Source: Acidobacteriota bacterium (GTDB taxonomy: Bacteria; Acidobacteriota; Terriglobia; UBA7540). From it: a DNA stretch of 6,430 nt. The stretch is from positions 3,777 to 10,206 of the forward strand of contig JAJYHU010000154.1 of NCBI GenBank assembly GCA_021784615.1, written 5' to 3'. Both the position numbers and the translations under genes were made by a program. Shown here piece after piece: positions 1 through 5,919 of the stretch (the first letter of the stretch is position 1; each line of letters begins with the position of its first letter). The notes under the pieces were generated by a model. It ran no database searches, had not been told where the DNA came from, and saw only the letters and a list, made by a program, of their open reading frames with translations.

Positions 1-395
1 CGGGGCTTGAAACCACGGAGGAGACGCTCGACGATGCGGATCAGCTTGCCAGGGCCGTGGGCAAAACCCCCATCCGCGCGGAGGATTCCCCCGGCTTTAT
101 CTCGAACCGGCTGCTGATGCCCATGATCAACGAGGCTGTCTACGCCGTTCTCGAAGGCGTTGCGGAGCCTGCGGGAGTGGACAGCGTGATGAAACTGGGA
201 ATGAACCATCCGATGGGCCCGTTGGAACTGGCCGACCTGATCGGCCTGGACGTCTGCCTGGATATTATGAAGGTGCTTCACGAAGGGTTCCACGATTCAA
301 AGTACCGGCCCTGCCCGCTGCTGGAAAAGATGGTGAGTGCGGGCTGGCTGGGACGCAAAACAGGAAAGGGATTTTACGATTACGCGAAGAAATGA
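1..395 (+). CDS. hbd: 3-hydroxybutyryl-CoA dehydrogenase, C-terminal part (5' truncated by window)
   Basis: The frame is open from base 3 and ends in TGA at 393-395, giving 130 visible residues of a family that is usually about 280-290 long. The N-terminal NAD-binding Rossmann domain lies outside the window, and the C-terminal 3HCDH domain is visible. The family signature D-S-P-G-F-I-S-N-R-L-L-M-P sits about 28-40 residues into the visible part. It is followed by the helical segment GMNHPMGPLELADLIGLD and the closing LGRKTGKGFYDY motif, all typical of short 3-hydroxyacyl-CoA dehydrogenases. These enzymes interconvert acetoacetyl-CoA and 3-hydroxybutyryl-CoA in the cytoplasm, in fatty-acid or butyrate/PHB metabolism. 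A GTG at 57 is internal to the domain and is not the start. Which acyl chain length it prefers (Hbd, PaaH or FadB-like) cannot be told from this fragment. The stop overlaps an ATG at 392 that opens the recA frame, but recA most likely starts at 503. Confidence 0.9.
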   Translation, partial: GLETTEETLDDADQLARAVGKTPIRAEDSPGFISNRLLMPMINEAVYAVLEGVAEPAGVDSVMKLGMNHPMGPLELADLIGLDVCLDIMKVLHEGFHDSKYRPCPLLEKMVSAGWLGRKTGKGFYDYAKK

Positions 396-488
396 TCGCG
401 GCCGAAGTTCACCGCGAGCGACAAAGAGGAAAAGCTACGAGGGCGAGAAGAACCTGCGGGGGAGTTTCAAAGGCAGTCGTTTCACCAA

Positions 489-494
489 GGGAGG
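489..494 (+). promoter_or_regulatory. Ribosome binding site of recA
   Basis: GGGAGG lies 8 bases before the ATG at 503. It decides the recA start in favour of 503 over the in-frame ATG at 392, which overlaps the stop of the preceding gene and has no comparable site. Confidence 0.7.
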
Positions 495-502
495 ATTCCA
501 AA

Positions 503-1561
503 ATGCCAGAAGAGCGGACGGAACGTACGAAGGCGATCGACATTGCCTTGACGCAGATTGAAAAACAATTTGGAAAAGGCTCCATCATGCGCCTGGGCTC
601 CAAAGAGGCGCTGGTCCCGGTGGACGTGATTCCCACCGGAGCCCTGTCGCTTGACGCGGCCTTGGGTGTGGGAGGAGTTCCGCGGGGCCGCGTGGTGGAA
701 GTTTACGGTCCTGAAGCAAGCGGCAAGACAACCATCGCTTTGCACTTGGTGGCGGAGGCGCAGCGTCGCGGCGGGATGGCGGCCTTTGTGGACGCCGAGC
801 ACGCCCTGGACGCGAAGTACGCCAAAAGACTTGGCGTTGACGTCGACAACCTGCTGGTCTCCCAACCCGATTACGGCGAGCAGGGCCTCGAAATCGCTGA
901 AGCACTGGTGCGTTCGAATTCCATTGATATTGTAGTGATTGATTCCGTGGCCGCGCTGGTTCCCCGGGCTGAACTTGAGGGGGACATGGGGGATTCGATG
1001 CCCGGCTTGCAGGCCCGCCTGATGTCCCAGGCCCTGCGCAAGCTGACGGCCATCGTTTCCAAATCCAAAACCTGCCTGGTTTTCATCAACCAAATCCGGG
1101 AGAAGATTGGCGTGATGTTCGGAAATCCTGAGACCACGACGGGAGGCCGTGCGCTCAAGTTTTATTCTTCCGTCCGCCTGGATATTCGCCGTATCGCCTC
1201 CATCAAGGACGGTGACCGCGTAGTGGGGAACCGGACCCGCGCCAAAGTCGTCAAGAACAAGATGGCTCCGCCCTTTCGCGAGGCCGAATTCGACATTCTT
1301 TATGGCGAAGGGATTTCAAAAGAAGGGGACCTTATTGACGTGGCCGTGGGGCTCAACCTGATCGAAAAGAGCGGATCGTGGTACTCCTTTGGCGGAGAAC
1401 GGATCGGACAGGGACGCGAAAACACCCGTCATTTTCTTCGTGAAAATACCGACATCTTAAAGAAAATTGAAGCCGAGGCCCGCAAGGCCCTCAATCTCCC
1501 TGCCGGGGAGGAGCCTCGGTCCGCCGAAACCGGCACCGCGCGCGGCAAAAAACAAACTTAA
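503..1561 (+). CDS. recA: Recombinase RecA
   Basis: The product is 352 residues, the normal RecA length. RecA is an ATP-dependent DNA strand-exchange protein that forms filaments on single-stranded DNA and stimulates LexA self-cleavage. Visible motifs in order are: the N-terminal polymerisation helix (residues 5-30, with the family string KQFGKGSIMRLG); Walker A GPEASGKT at 69-76 (Ala where many RecAs have Ser); the FVDAEHALD segment with the putative catalytic Glu at 99; Walker B IVVIDSVAAL at about 143-152; loop L1 at about 160-169 (EGDMGDSMPG); Gln197 at the start of loop L2, which runs through GVMFGNPETTTGG; and the ALKFYSSVR signature at 217-225. The C-terminal tail is short and ends in basic residues (GKKQT). 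The start at 503 was chosen for its Shine-Dalgarno site and because RecA homology begins there; the frame is also open back to 392. The 107-base gap upstream shows no convincing LexA palindrome. I see no terminator before the next gene. Confidence 0.98.
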   Translation: MPEERTERTKAIDIALTQIEKQFGKGSIMRLGSKEALVPVDVIPTGALSLDAALGVGGVPRGRVVEVYGPEASGKTTIALHLVAEAQRRGGMAAFVDAEHALDAKYAKRLGVDVDNLLVSQPDYGEQGLEIAEALVRSNSIDIVVIDSVAALVPRAELEGDMGDSMPGLQARLMSQALRKLTAIVSKSKTCLVFINQIREKIGVMFGNPETTTGGRALKFYSSVRLDIRRIASIKDGDRVVGNRTRAKVVKNKMAPPFREAEFDILYGEGISKEGDLIDVAVGLNLIEKSGSWYSFGGERIGQGRENTRHFLRENTDILKKIEAEARKALNLPAGEEPRSAETGTARGKKQT

Positions 1562-1646
1562 GATGAGCAGCCTCCGCCCCTCGAATGCCTGAAAAGGAGT
1601 TGAGCTGACACAGCGGAAATAACCGGTAGAGGAGCATCAGGGCCAC

Positions 1647-2813
1647 ATGCGTGAGGAAGTTCGAGCCGCGTTGATCAAAAAAATCGCCATCCTGACCGCA
1701 ATCATTTCATGCTTGTTGGGTTTGGACGTTTTCCCCGGGGGCACGCTTGCCACCTTATTTGCCGTATCTCCGCCCGGCGTGGCTCATGCTACTCATCGGC
1801 GCCACCGCGTCATCCGGCACTCGCACCACCGCTACCACCGCCGCTACTGGAGTCCCTGGAATGTCAGTTCCTACGACCAACATCCCGGCGCGGGCGATAA
1901 CACTGAAGGGGAGGACTTGGCCGTCCGCCAGGCGGCCATCGCGGCCCTGGGGAACTGGAACGGTAGCATTGTGGTGGTTAATCCGCACACGGGGCGCATC
2001 CTGACGATTGTCAATCAAAAGCTCGCGCTTGGCGGAGCGTTCCGCCCGTGCTCGACTTTCAAGCCCATCGTGGCTCTGGCGGCTCTTAACCGGGGCATCA
2101 TCTCGCCCCGCACCAGGTTCCGCGTGGGCCGCCGGTGGTCCCTCGACGTGACCGATGCCCTGGCTCATTCCAATAATCAGTTTTTCCATCGACTTGGTGA
2201 GATGGTCGGCTTCAAGACGTTGGCCTATTATGCCCGCGAATTTGGCCTGGGACAAAAAGCCGGCTGGGACATTCCGGGAGAACCGTCCGGAGAATTTCCC
2301 TCGTCCCTCCCTGAGGACGGCGTCGGGAACCTTGCGTATTTAGGCGAGGGCATCGAAGTGACCCCCTTGCAAATGGCGGCGGTGGTGTCTGCTATTGCCA
2401 ATGGCGGGACTCTCTACTACCTTCAGTATCCGCGCACTCCCGAACAGCTGGAACACTTTGAGCCCAGGGTGCGCCGCCGGTTGACGATGCTCGCGCCGCA
2501 AATTCCGGAGGTGCGGACCGGAATGGCGGCGGCGGTAAAGTACGGCACGGCTCGGTCAGCCAACGGTTCCGGGATTGAAATCCTGGGAAAGACGGGAACT
2601 TGCAGCGAGGATGGGGCGCGTTTGGGGTGGTTCGATTCCTACTCTGCCGAGAACCCCAAGTATGTGGTGGTGGTGCTTTTACGCGGAGGCCGGCCGATGT
2701 TCGGGCCTCATGCCGCGGAGATCGCCGGCCGTGTCTATCGCGACCTTCGGGAAACTGAGCACCCTCATGTTCAGGCCCGGGGGCCGGAGGCGGCCACCCG
2801 AGCGTCTGAATAA
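1647..2813 (+). CDS. Short penicillin-binding transpeptidase-domain protein with His/Arg-rich linker
   Basis: The product is 388 residues. A basic N-terminus is followed by a hydrophobic stretch (residues 13-41) and a possible signal-peptidase site after A-H-A at 46-48, so it is probably exported or anchored with the body in the periplasm. Residues 47-68 are very rich in His, Arg and Tyr. From about residue 100 onward the chain is a penicillin-binding transpeptidase domain. It carries the three active-site motifs: S-T-F-K with nucleophile Ser136, S-N-N at 175-177, and K-T-G at 315-317. The family cross-links peptidoglycan stem peptides. The protein lacks the large dimerisation domain of full class B PBPs and any glycosyltransferase domain, and is shorter than PBP2 or PBP3 (about 600 residues). 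It could also be related to serine D,D-peptidases or a PBP-like sensor. A GAGGAG lies 12 bases before the ATG. A TTG at 1671, with GAGGAAG 9 bases upstream, is an alternative start giving a tighter signal peptide. It lies 85 bases after recA with no visible terminator, so co-transcription is possible. Confidence 0.85.
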   Translation: MREEVRAALIKKIAILTAIISCLLGLDVFPGGTLATLFAVSPPGVAHATHRRHRVIRHSHHRYHRRYWSPWNVSSYDQHPGAGDNTEGEDLAVRQAAIAALGNWNGSIVVVNPHTGRILTIVNQKLALGGAFRPCSTFKPIVALAALNRGIISPRTRFRVGRRWSLDVTDALAHSNNQFFHRLGEMVGFKTLAYYAREFGLGQKAGWDIPGEPSGEFPSSLPEDGVGNLAYLGEGIEVTPLQMAAVVSAIANGGTLYYLQYPRTPEQLEHFEPRVRRRLTMLAPQIPEVRTGMAAAVKYGTARSANGSGIEILGKTGTCSEDGARLGWFDSYSAENPKYVVVVLLRGGRPMFGPHAAEIAGRVYRDLRETEHPHVQARGPEAATRASE

Positions 2814-2855
2814 CCCTGATCGATTATGAGTTGGCGGATGACCGCTCGCAAAGTC

Positions 2856-2880
2856 GTGCGATTCAGGCCTCGCACCTCTT
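2856..2880. terminator. Possible weak bidirectional terminator between convergent genes
   Basis: GTGCGA (2856-2861) pairs perfectly with TCGCAC (2870-2875) around an 8-base loop, followed on the + strand by CTCTT. It sits in the 65-base gap between the convergent PBP and cysH genes, where a terminator is expected. The stem is short and the T-tract is poor, so this is tentative. Confidence 0.3.
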
Positions 2881-3610
2881 AGCGCTCCACATTGCCTGAG
2901 TGCAGTCCGCATTCCTTTTTAGTCTGATCTTCCCACCACCAGCGCCCTTCGCGTTCATGCTGTCCCGGCAACACCCGGCGCGTGCAGGGCTCGCAGCCGA
3001 TCGAGATGAAGCCCTGTTCGTGGAGAGGATTGTAAGGAACATCGTTTTCGCGGATGTAATTCCAGACTTGGCGCGAAGTCCAATTGGCCAGGGGATTGAA
3101 CTTGATCAGCTCATGGTCCGGTGAGGAAAATACCGGATCGATCTCGACCACGGCCACCTTGGCGCGGGTGGAAGGGCTTTGGTCGTGCCGCTGGCCGGTG
3201 ACCCAGGCATCGAGGGGCTTAAGCGCCCGGCGCAACGGCTCCACTTTGCGGACTCCGCAACACTCCTTGTGGCCGTCCTTGTAGAACGAGTAAAGTCCCT
3301 TCGCTTTTACCAAGTTTTCCACGGCGCTCGCCTGAGGGAAATAAATTTCAATCGGGATGCCATAGTGTTCCCGGACCTTATCGATCAGCTGATAAGTTTC
3401 CGGATGAAGCCGGCCCGTATCGAGCGAAAAGACGCTGAACTTGCCGCCGATTTTGGCCGCCATATCCACCAGCACCACGTCCTCCGCCCCGCTAAAGCTG
3501 ATGGCAATTCCGCCCTCGTAATTCTCGAGCGCGAATTGAAGGATTTCGCTCGGATGCCGCTCCGCAAAGGATATTGCAACTTCTGGAATTGTTATTGTGC
3601 CTAGTCCCAT
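2879..3610 (-). CDS. cysH: Assimilatory adenylyl-sulfate (APS) reductase, [4Fe-4S] type
   Basis: The product is 243 residues. The PP-loop nucleotide-binding motif SFSGAEDVVL lies at 38-47, followed by SLDTGRLHPET at about 62-72. Cys117-Cys118 (KECCGVRK) and Cys206-x2-Cys209 (GCEPC) form the CC/CxxC set that binds a [4Fe-4S] cluster. This is known to mark enzymes using APS directly, as opposed to cluster-free PAPS reductases. The C-terminal ECGLH (233-237) carries the catalytic Cys234 that forms the thiosulfonate intermediate resolved by thioredoxin. The product is sulfite for cysteine synthesis. The frame is open back to 3718, but that would overlap the upstream transporter gene and has no homology. 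The ATG at 3610 has AAAGGTGA (3628-3621) 10 bases upstream and begins the conserved region. It is the last gene of the sat operon, 53 bases after the transporter, and its substrate APS is the product of Sat. No APS kinase is encoded here, consistent with APS being used directly. Confidence 0.95.
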   Translation of the reverse strand: MGLGTITIPEVAISFAERHPSEILQFALENYEGGIAISFSGAEDVVLVDMAAKIGGKFSVFSLDTGRLHPETYQLIDKVREHYGIPIEIYFPQASAVENLVKAKGLYSFYKDGHKECCGVRKVEPLRRALKPLDAWVTGQRHDQSPSTRAKVAVVEIDPVFSSPDHELIKFNPLANWTSRQVWNYIRENDVPYNPLHEQGFISIGCEPCTRRVLPGQHEREGRWWWEDQTKKECGLHSGNVER

Positions 3611-3663
3611 AATTCTGTTTTCACCTTTTCTATAGAGGATAGTACCAGGAGAACTCCGCCGTT

Positions 3664-4434
3664 TTATCCCACCAGCAAACGTGCTCCCAGCGAAAAATAC
3701 AGGATACTGAAAAGCCATGTGACGTAACGCTCAGGGATCCGCCGGGTCAGCCGGCTTCCAATGATCACGCCCGGCACTTCTCCTGCAACCAGCAGAAGGA
3801 AGAGATGAGTGTTGAAGTTGCCCATCTCAAAGTGGAGCGAGCCGGCCAGCGCCGTCGTCACCAGCCCAAACAGAATGTCCGTGCCTACCAGGCTGCCCAG
3901 CGGCAGCGGAACCAGCACCAGCAGGGAAATCATCAACAAGCTTCCGCTGCCCACCGAGGTCATCGAGACCAGGAAGCCCACAATGGCGCCCACGGCGGCG
4001 AGCTTCATGCCAGCCTTTGAAAAGCCGGGATTCACGAATTCGGCTGAACTAAATGGCTTCTTTCCCCGCAGGAAGGGCAGAAAAACCGAGACGCCGAAAA
4101 GCGTGAGGCCCAGCAGGATCTTCAGCGCGTGGTCCAAATCTGCCATGGACATCTGGGTTTCGAGGTAGCGGATGAAGACAATGCCCGCGGTCGACCCTGG
4201 AACGCTTCCCGCCAGCAGATAGCCCGCCAACCCCCAGCGAACCTGGCCCAGCTTGCGATGTTCAACAACTCCCGCAAGCTTGGTGACCGCGCCACTCATC
4301 AGGTCTGTGCCGATCACGGTCAGGGCATGGAAGGGCGTGACGATCAGCAGCAGGGGGGTCAGGATGACCCCCGCGCCGGTGCCCGTCAGGCCTACCAGAA
4401 TGCCGGTAATGAAAGCAAGCAACGTTACGGTCAT
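3664..4434 (-). CDS. TauE/SafE-family sulfur-anion transporter
   Basis: The product is 256 residues and almost entirely hydrophobic, with about seven or eight predicted membrane segments. Each half carries a Gly/Ser-rich loop after a hydrophobic helix (GLTGTGAG at 15-22 and MTSVGSGS at 158-165) and a V-G-T-D- or I-G-T-D-like element (about 41-44 and 183-186). This internal duplication is typical of the TauE/SafE (DUF81) fold. A charged cytoplasmic loop lies at about 122-140. The family moves sulfonates, sulfite, sulfoacetate or similar anions across the inner membrane; direction and substrate vary. Its place between sat and cysH points to sulfate entry or sulfite export, which is inference. 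The ATG at 4434 shares its A with the sat TAA (TAATG), and GGGAG lies 4 bases upstream inside the sat end, so translation is probably coupled. The frame is open to 4629, but that extension lies inside sat and is hydrophilic, so it is not part of the gene. It encodes no cysteine. Confidence 0.88.
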   Translation of the reverse strand: MTVTLLAFITGILVGLTGTGAGVILTPLLLIVTPFHALTVIGTDLMSGAVTKLAGVVEHRKLGQVRWGLAGYLLAGSVPGSTAGIVFIRYLETQMSMADLDHALKILLGLTLFGVSVFLPFLRGKKPFSSAEFVNPGFSKAGMKLAAVGAIVGFLVSMTSVGSGSLLMISLLVLVPLPLGSLVGTDILFGLVTTALAGSLHFEMGNFNTHLFLLLVAGEVPGVIIGSRLTRRIPERYVTWLFSILYFSLGARLLVG

Positions 4435-5606
4435 TAGGCTCCCTGCTGGGCAACGCTCTGGTTGAAGGCTTCGTGGAGCACGGCCGCCACTTCCGGCCGC
4501 GTGAATTCGCTCGGCAACTGCCCGCCTTCCGTCAGCACTTTGCGAACCTGAGTGCCGCTCAGGAAAACGCGCGATTCCTTGCCGTGGCAGCAGGTCTTGA
4601 GCGAAGCCATCCCCACGCACTCGCGGCAATAGAAAGTGTTCTCGTAAAAGAGCGGCGCGATGCCCAGTTCATCCGCGCCGAATTCCTTAAAGATCTTCTG
4701 GGCGTCATAGGGGCCGTAGTAGTTCCCCACGCCGGCGTGGTCACGGCCCACGATAAAGTGCGTGCAACCGAAATTCTTGCGGATCAGCGCGTGGAAAATG
4801 GCTTCCCGGGGGCCCGCATACCGCATGGAGGCGGGATTCAAAGCTAATAGCACCCTATCTGTGGGATAGTAATTTTCAAGCAGCACTTCGTAGCATCGCA
4901 GACGAATTTCCAGGCTCAAGTCGTCCGCTTTGGTCTCGCCGGCGATGGGATGCAGCAGCAGGCCGTCCACGATTTCAAGCGCCGACTTCTGGATGTATTC
5001 GTGCGCGCGGTGGACAGGGTTGCGAGTCTGGAAGCCCACCACGCGGTTCCAGCCGCGTTCGGCAAAAATCCTGCGCGTGTCGGCGGGGTCCATCTGGTAC
5101 TTTGAAAAGGCGTGGTCTTCATTCGGCCGCCGGAACACTTCCACAGCGCCTCCAACCAGCCAGTTGCCGCGCGAGGCTACATACCGGGCGCCGGGATGGT
5201 CGGAATTCGCCGTGGTAAAGACCGCGATCGATTCCGCTTCCTGGTCGTAAGGGTAGACCTCTTCAACCTGCAATACCGCCAAACGGGTTCCGCTAGGGTC
5301 AGCCAGGGCCACGCTCTTGGCCTTCTTCAGGCTCTCAGCCTGCTCTTCCGCCACCGCCAGGGTCACCGGCAGCGTCCAAGCAAGCCCGTTTGCCAGGCGC
5401 TTCTTGCCGAGCACCGAGAGATAGTCCTCCCGGCGCATAAAGCCCTCCAGTGGACTGAAGGCGCCAATCGCCAGCATTTCCAGGTCAGAAACTTCAAAGG
5501 CATTCAACTGAATCACCGGCAAACTTTGAGCCGCAGCTTGCAGCTCCCGGGACTTTTCGCCCTCGATCAACCGATTGATCAGTTTTCCTCCGTGTGGTTC
5601 GATCAT
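4434..5606 (-). CDS. sat: ATP sulfurylase (sulfate adenylyltransferase), single-subunit type
   Basis: The product is 390 residues. It makes APS and pyrophosphate from ATP and sulfate, the first step of sulfate activation, in the cytoplasm. The N-terminus IEPHGGKLINR is typical of homo-oligomeric Sat (not the CysDN heterodimer). FQTRNPVHRAHE at about 192-203 is the ATP-binding motif with the HxxH pair. GRDHAGVG at 287-294 is the second conserved nucleotide-site motif. Cys327-x2-Cys330-x8-Cys339 with His341 forms the metal-binding-like cluster seen in many bacterial and archaeal Sat proteins, and FLSGTQVRKVL follows at about 348-358. The start at 5606 was chosen because homology begins there and AAGGAGAG (5623-5616) lies 9 bases upstream. 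The frame is open to a TTG at 5681, but that start falls in the T-tract of the upstream terminator and adds 25 residues unlike the family. It is the first structural gene of the sat-transporter-cysH operon and lies behind the Cys-codon leader attenuator. No APS kinase domain is fused. All six Cys codons are TGC. Confidence 0.96.
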   Translation of the reverse strand: MIEPHGGKLINRLIEGEKSRELQAAAQSLPVIQLNAFEVSDLEMLAIGAFSPLEGFMRREDYLSVLGKKRLANGLAWTLPVTLAVAEEQAESLKKAKSVALADPSGTRLAVLQVEEVYPYDQEAESIAVFTTANSDHPGARYVASRGNWLVGGAVEVFRRPNEDHAFSKYQMDPADTRRIFAERGWNRVVGFQTRNPVHRAHEYIQKSALEIVDGLLLHPIAGETKADDLSLEIRLRCYEVLLENYYPTDRVLLALNPASMRYAGPREAIFHALIRKNFGCTHFIVGRDHAGVGNYYGPYDAQKIFKEFGADELGIAPLFYENTFYCRECVGMASLKTCCHGKESRVFLSGTQVRKVLTEGGQLPSEFTRPEVAAVLHEAFNQSVAQQGA

Positions 5607-5673
5607 CTCCGCTTTCTCTCCTTCAGAATCCAGATTCAGGTCCACTTTGATCGTGCCAGGCGGCGGACCGCCC

Positions 5674-5717
5674 AAAAACAAAAACGCCCGCTGGCGTTTT
5701 ATCCGTCAGCGGGCGTT
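5674..5717 (-). terminator. Intrinsic terminator (attenuator) in the sat leader
   Basis: On the - strand, AACGCCCGCTGACG (5717-5704) and CGCCAGCGGGCGTT (5696-5683) form a continuous 14-bp stem with one G-T wobble and a 7-base loop. It is followed directly by a tract of five T, one G and five T (5684-5674). This is a strong Rho-independent terminator oriented toward sat. It ends 68 bases before the sat ATG and 28 bases after the stop of the leader reading frame, so it must be overcome for the operon to be expressed from the upstream promoter. On the + strand the arms are preceded by A-runs but not followed by a T-run, so it acts on the - strand only. Confidence 0.88.
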
Positions 5718-5787
5718 CGTTATAATTGCTTGTTGGCGTTCGAGTTACAAGTCGTTAACCCTCAGCCACACAGCGCCCCTGGCGGAT
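5701..5787 (-). promoter_or_regulatory. Alternative antiterminator helix of the sat leader
   Basis: AUCCG-C-CAG-GGGCG (5787-5774) can pair with CGCCC-G-CUG-A-CGGAU (5715-5701). The pairs are 5 + 3 + 5, interrupted by one C/A mismatch and one bulged G, for a total of 13 bp. The 3' partner covers almost all of the terminator's 5' arm and its loop, so the two helices exclude each other. The 5' partner starts just 3' of the Cys codon run of the leader peptide, where a ribosome stalled on the first of the three tandem Cys codons would leave it free. This was found by hand pairing only; no folding energy was computed. Confidence 0.65.
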
Positions 5788-5840
5788 CCCGTACAACAAC
5801 AGATACTACAGATCCGTTCTGCGCTTGCGGCCAACGACAT
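5745..5840 (-). CDS. Cys-codon-rich leader peptide of the sat operon
   Basis: This short frame is too small for ordinary gene finding. From the ATG at 5840 it encodes 31 residues, starting MSLAASAERICSICCC and ending VNDL, with a TAA at 5747-5745. Cysteines are at 11, 14, 15 and 16, all coded UGU. AAGGG (5853-5849) lies 8 bases before this ATG. An in-frame ATG at 5858 would give 37 residues but sits only about 7 bases from the predicted transcription start, so it would be nearly leaderless. The peptide has no membrane segment or domain and is probably not functional as a protein. Its likely role is to be translated: ribosome progress through the Cys codons would report charged tRNA-Cys and choose between terminator and antiterminator folds. 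Cys-rich leader ORFs controlling sulfur genes are known in mycobacteria and other actinobacteria. I do not recognise this sequence from a described family. Existence as a translated ORF is inference from promoter, SD, Cys cluster and context. Confidence 0.7.
   Translation of the reverse strand: MSLAASAERICSICCCTGSARGAVWLRVNDL
5772..5825 (-). promoter_or_regulatory. Protector (anti-antiterminator) hairpin around the Cys codons
   Basis: CGGAUC (5816-5811), immediately before the first Cys codon, pairs perfectly with GAUCCG (5788-5783). Outside it, AGCGC (5825-5821) pairs with GCGCU (5776-5772), leaving a 4 x 6 internal loop. The Cys codons occupy the 22-base apical loop. Forming this hairpin sequesters the 5' half of the antiterminator and so leaves the terminator free, matching the 1:2 hairpin of classical amino-acid attenuators. 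Confidence 0.55.
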
Positions 5841-5848
5841 GTTCATCG

Positions 5849-5853
5849 CCCTT
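5849..5853 (-). promoter_or_regulatory. Shine-Dalgarno site of the leader peptide
   Basis: AAGGG on the - strand lies 8 bases before the ATG at 5840. This spacing favours the third in-frame ATG over those at 5858 and 5846, which are respectively upstream of the site and only 2 bases from it. Confidence 0.5.
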
Positions 5854-5870
5854 GCCATATATAATCAGGA

Positions 5871-5899
5871 ATCCTACCAACCCCCGCGGGCCTTGTCAA
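5871..5899 (-). promoter_or_regulatory. Sigma-70-type promoter of the sat leader/operon
   Basis: A perfect -35 box TTGACA (5899-5894) and a -10 box TAGGAT (5876-5871, 4 of 6 matches to TATAAT) are separated by exactly 17 bases on the - strand. Transcription would start at about 5865, giving a leader of roughly 190 bases to the end of the T-tract and about 260 bases to the sat ATG. The position just before the Cys-rich leader frame supports it as the operon promoter. Confidence 0.75.
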
Positions 5900-5919
5900 T
5901 AGAAATCACAACCCCGGCC

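Noticed and set aside
392..502. N-terminally extended RecA starting at the ATG overlapping the upstream stop (ATGA)
   Set aside because: The 37 extra residues do not resemble RecA, and a good ribosome binding site precedes the ATG at 503. Translational coupling remains possible but unsupported.
396..502. LexA/SOS box upstream of recA
   Set aside because: I found no CTGT-N8-ACAG or GAAC-N4-GTTC palindrome. The GAAC...GTTT near 450-470 has the wrong spacing.
3179..3604. 141-residue + strand frame opposite cysH
   Set aside because: It is fully antisense to a well-supported APS reductase gene and has no recognisable motif.
5607..5681. Longer ATP sulfurylase starting at the TTG at 5681
   Set aside because: That start lies within the terminator T-tract, has no ribosome binding site, and adds 25 residues not seen at the N-terminus of the family.
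5112..5864. 250-residue open frame on the + strand
   Set aside because: It is antisense to sat and to the leader region, has no recognisable domain, and is explained by the codon bias of sat on the other strand.
5674..5865. SAM (S-box) or other metabolite riboswitch in front of sat
   Set aside because: I see none of the conserved S-box core segments. The Cys-codon frame and the alternative helices explain the leader better.
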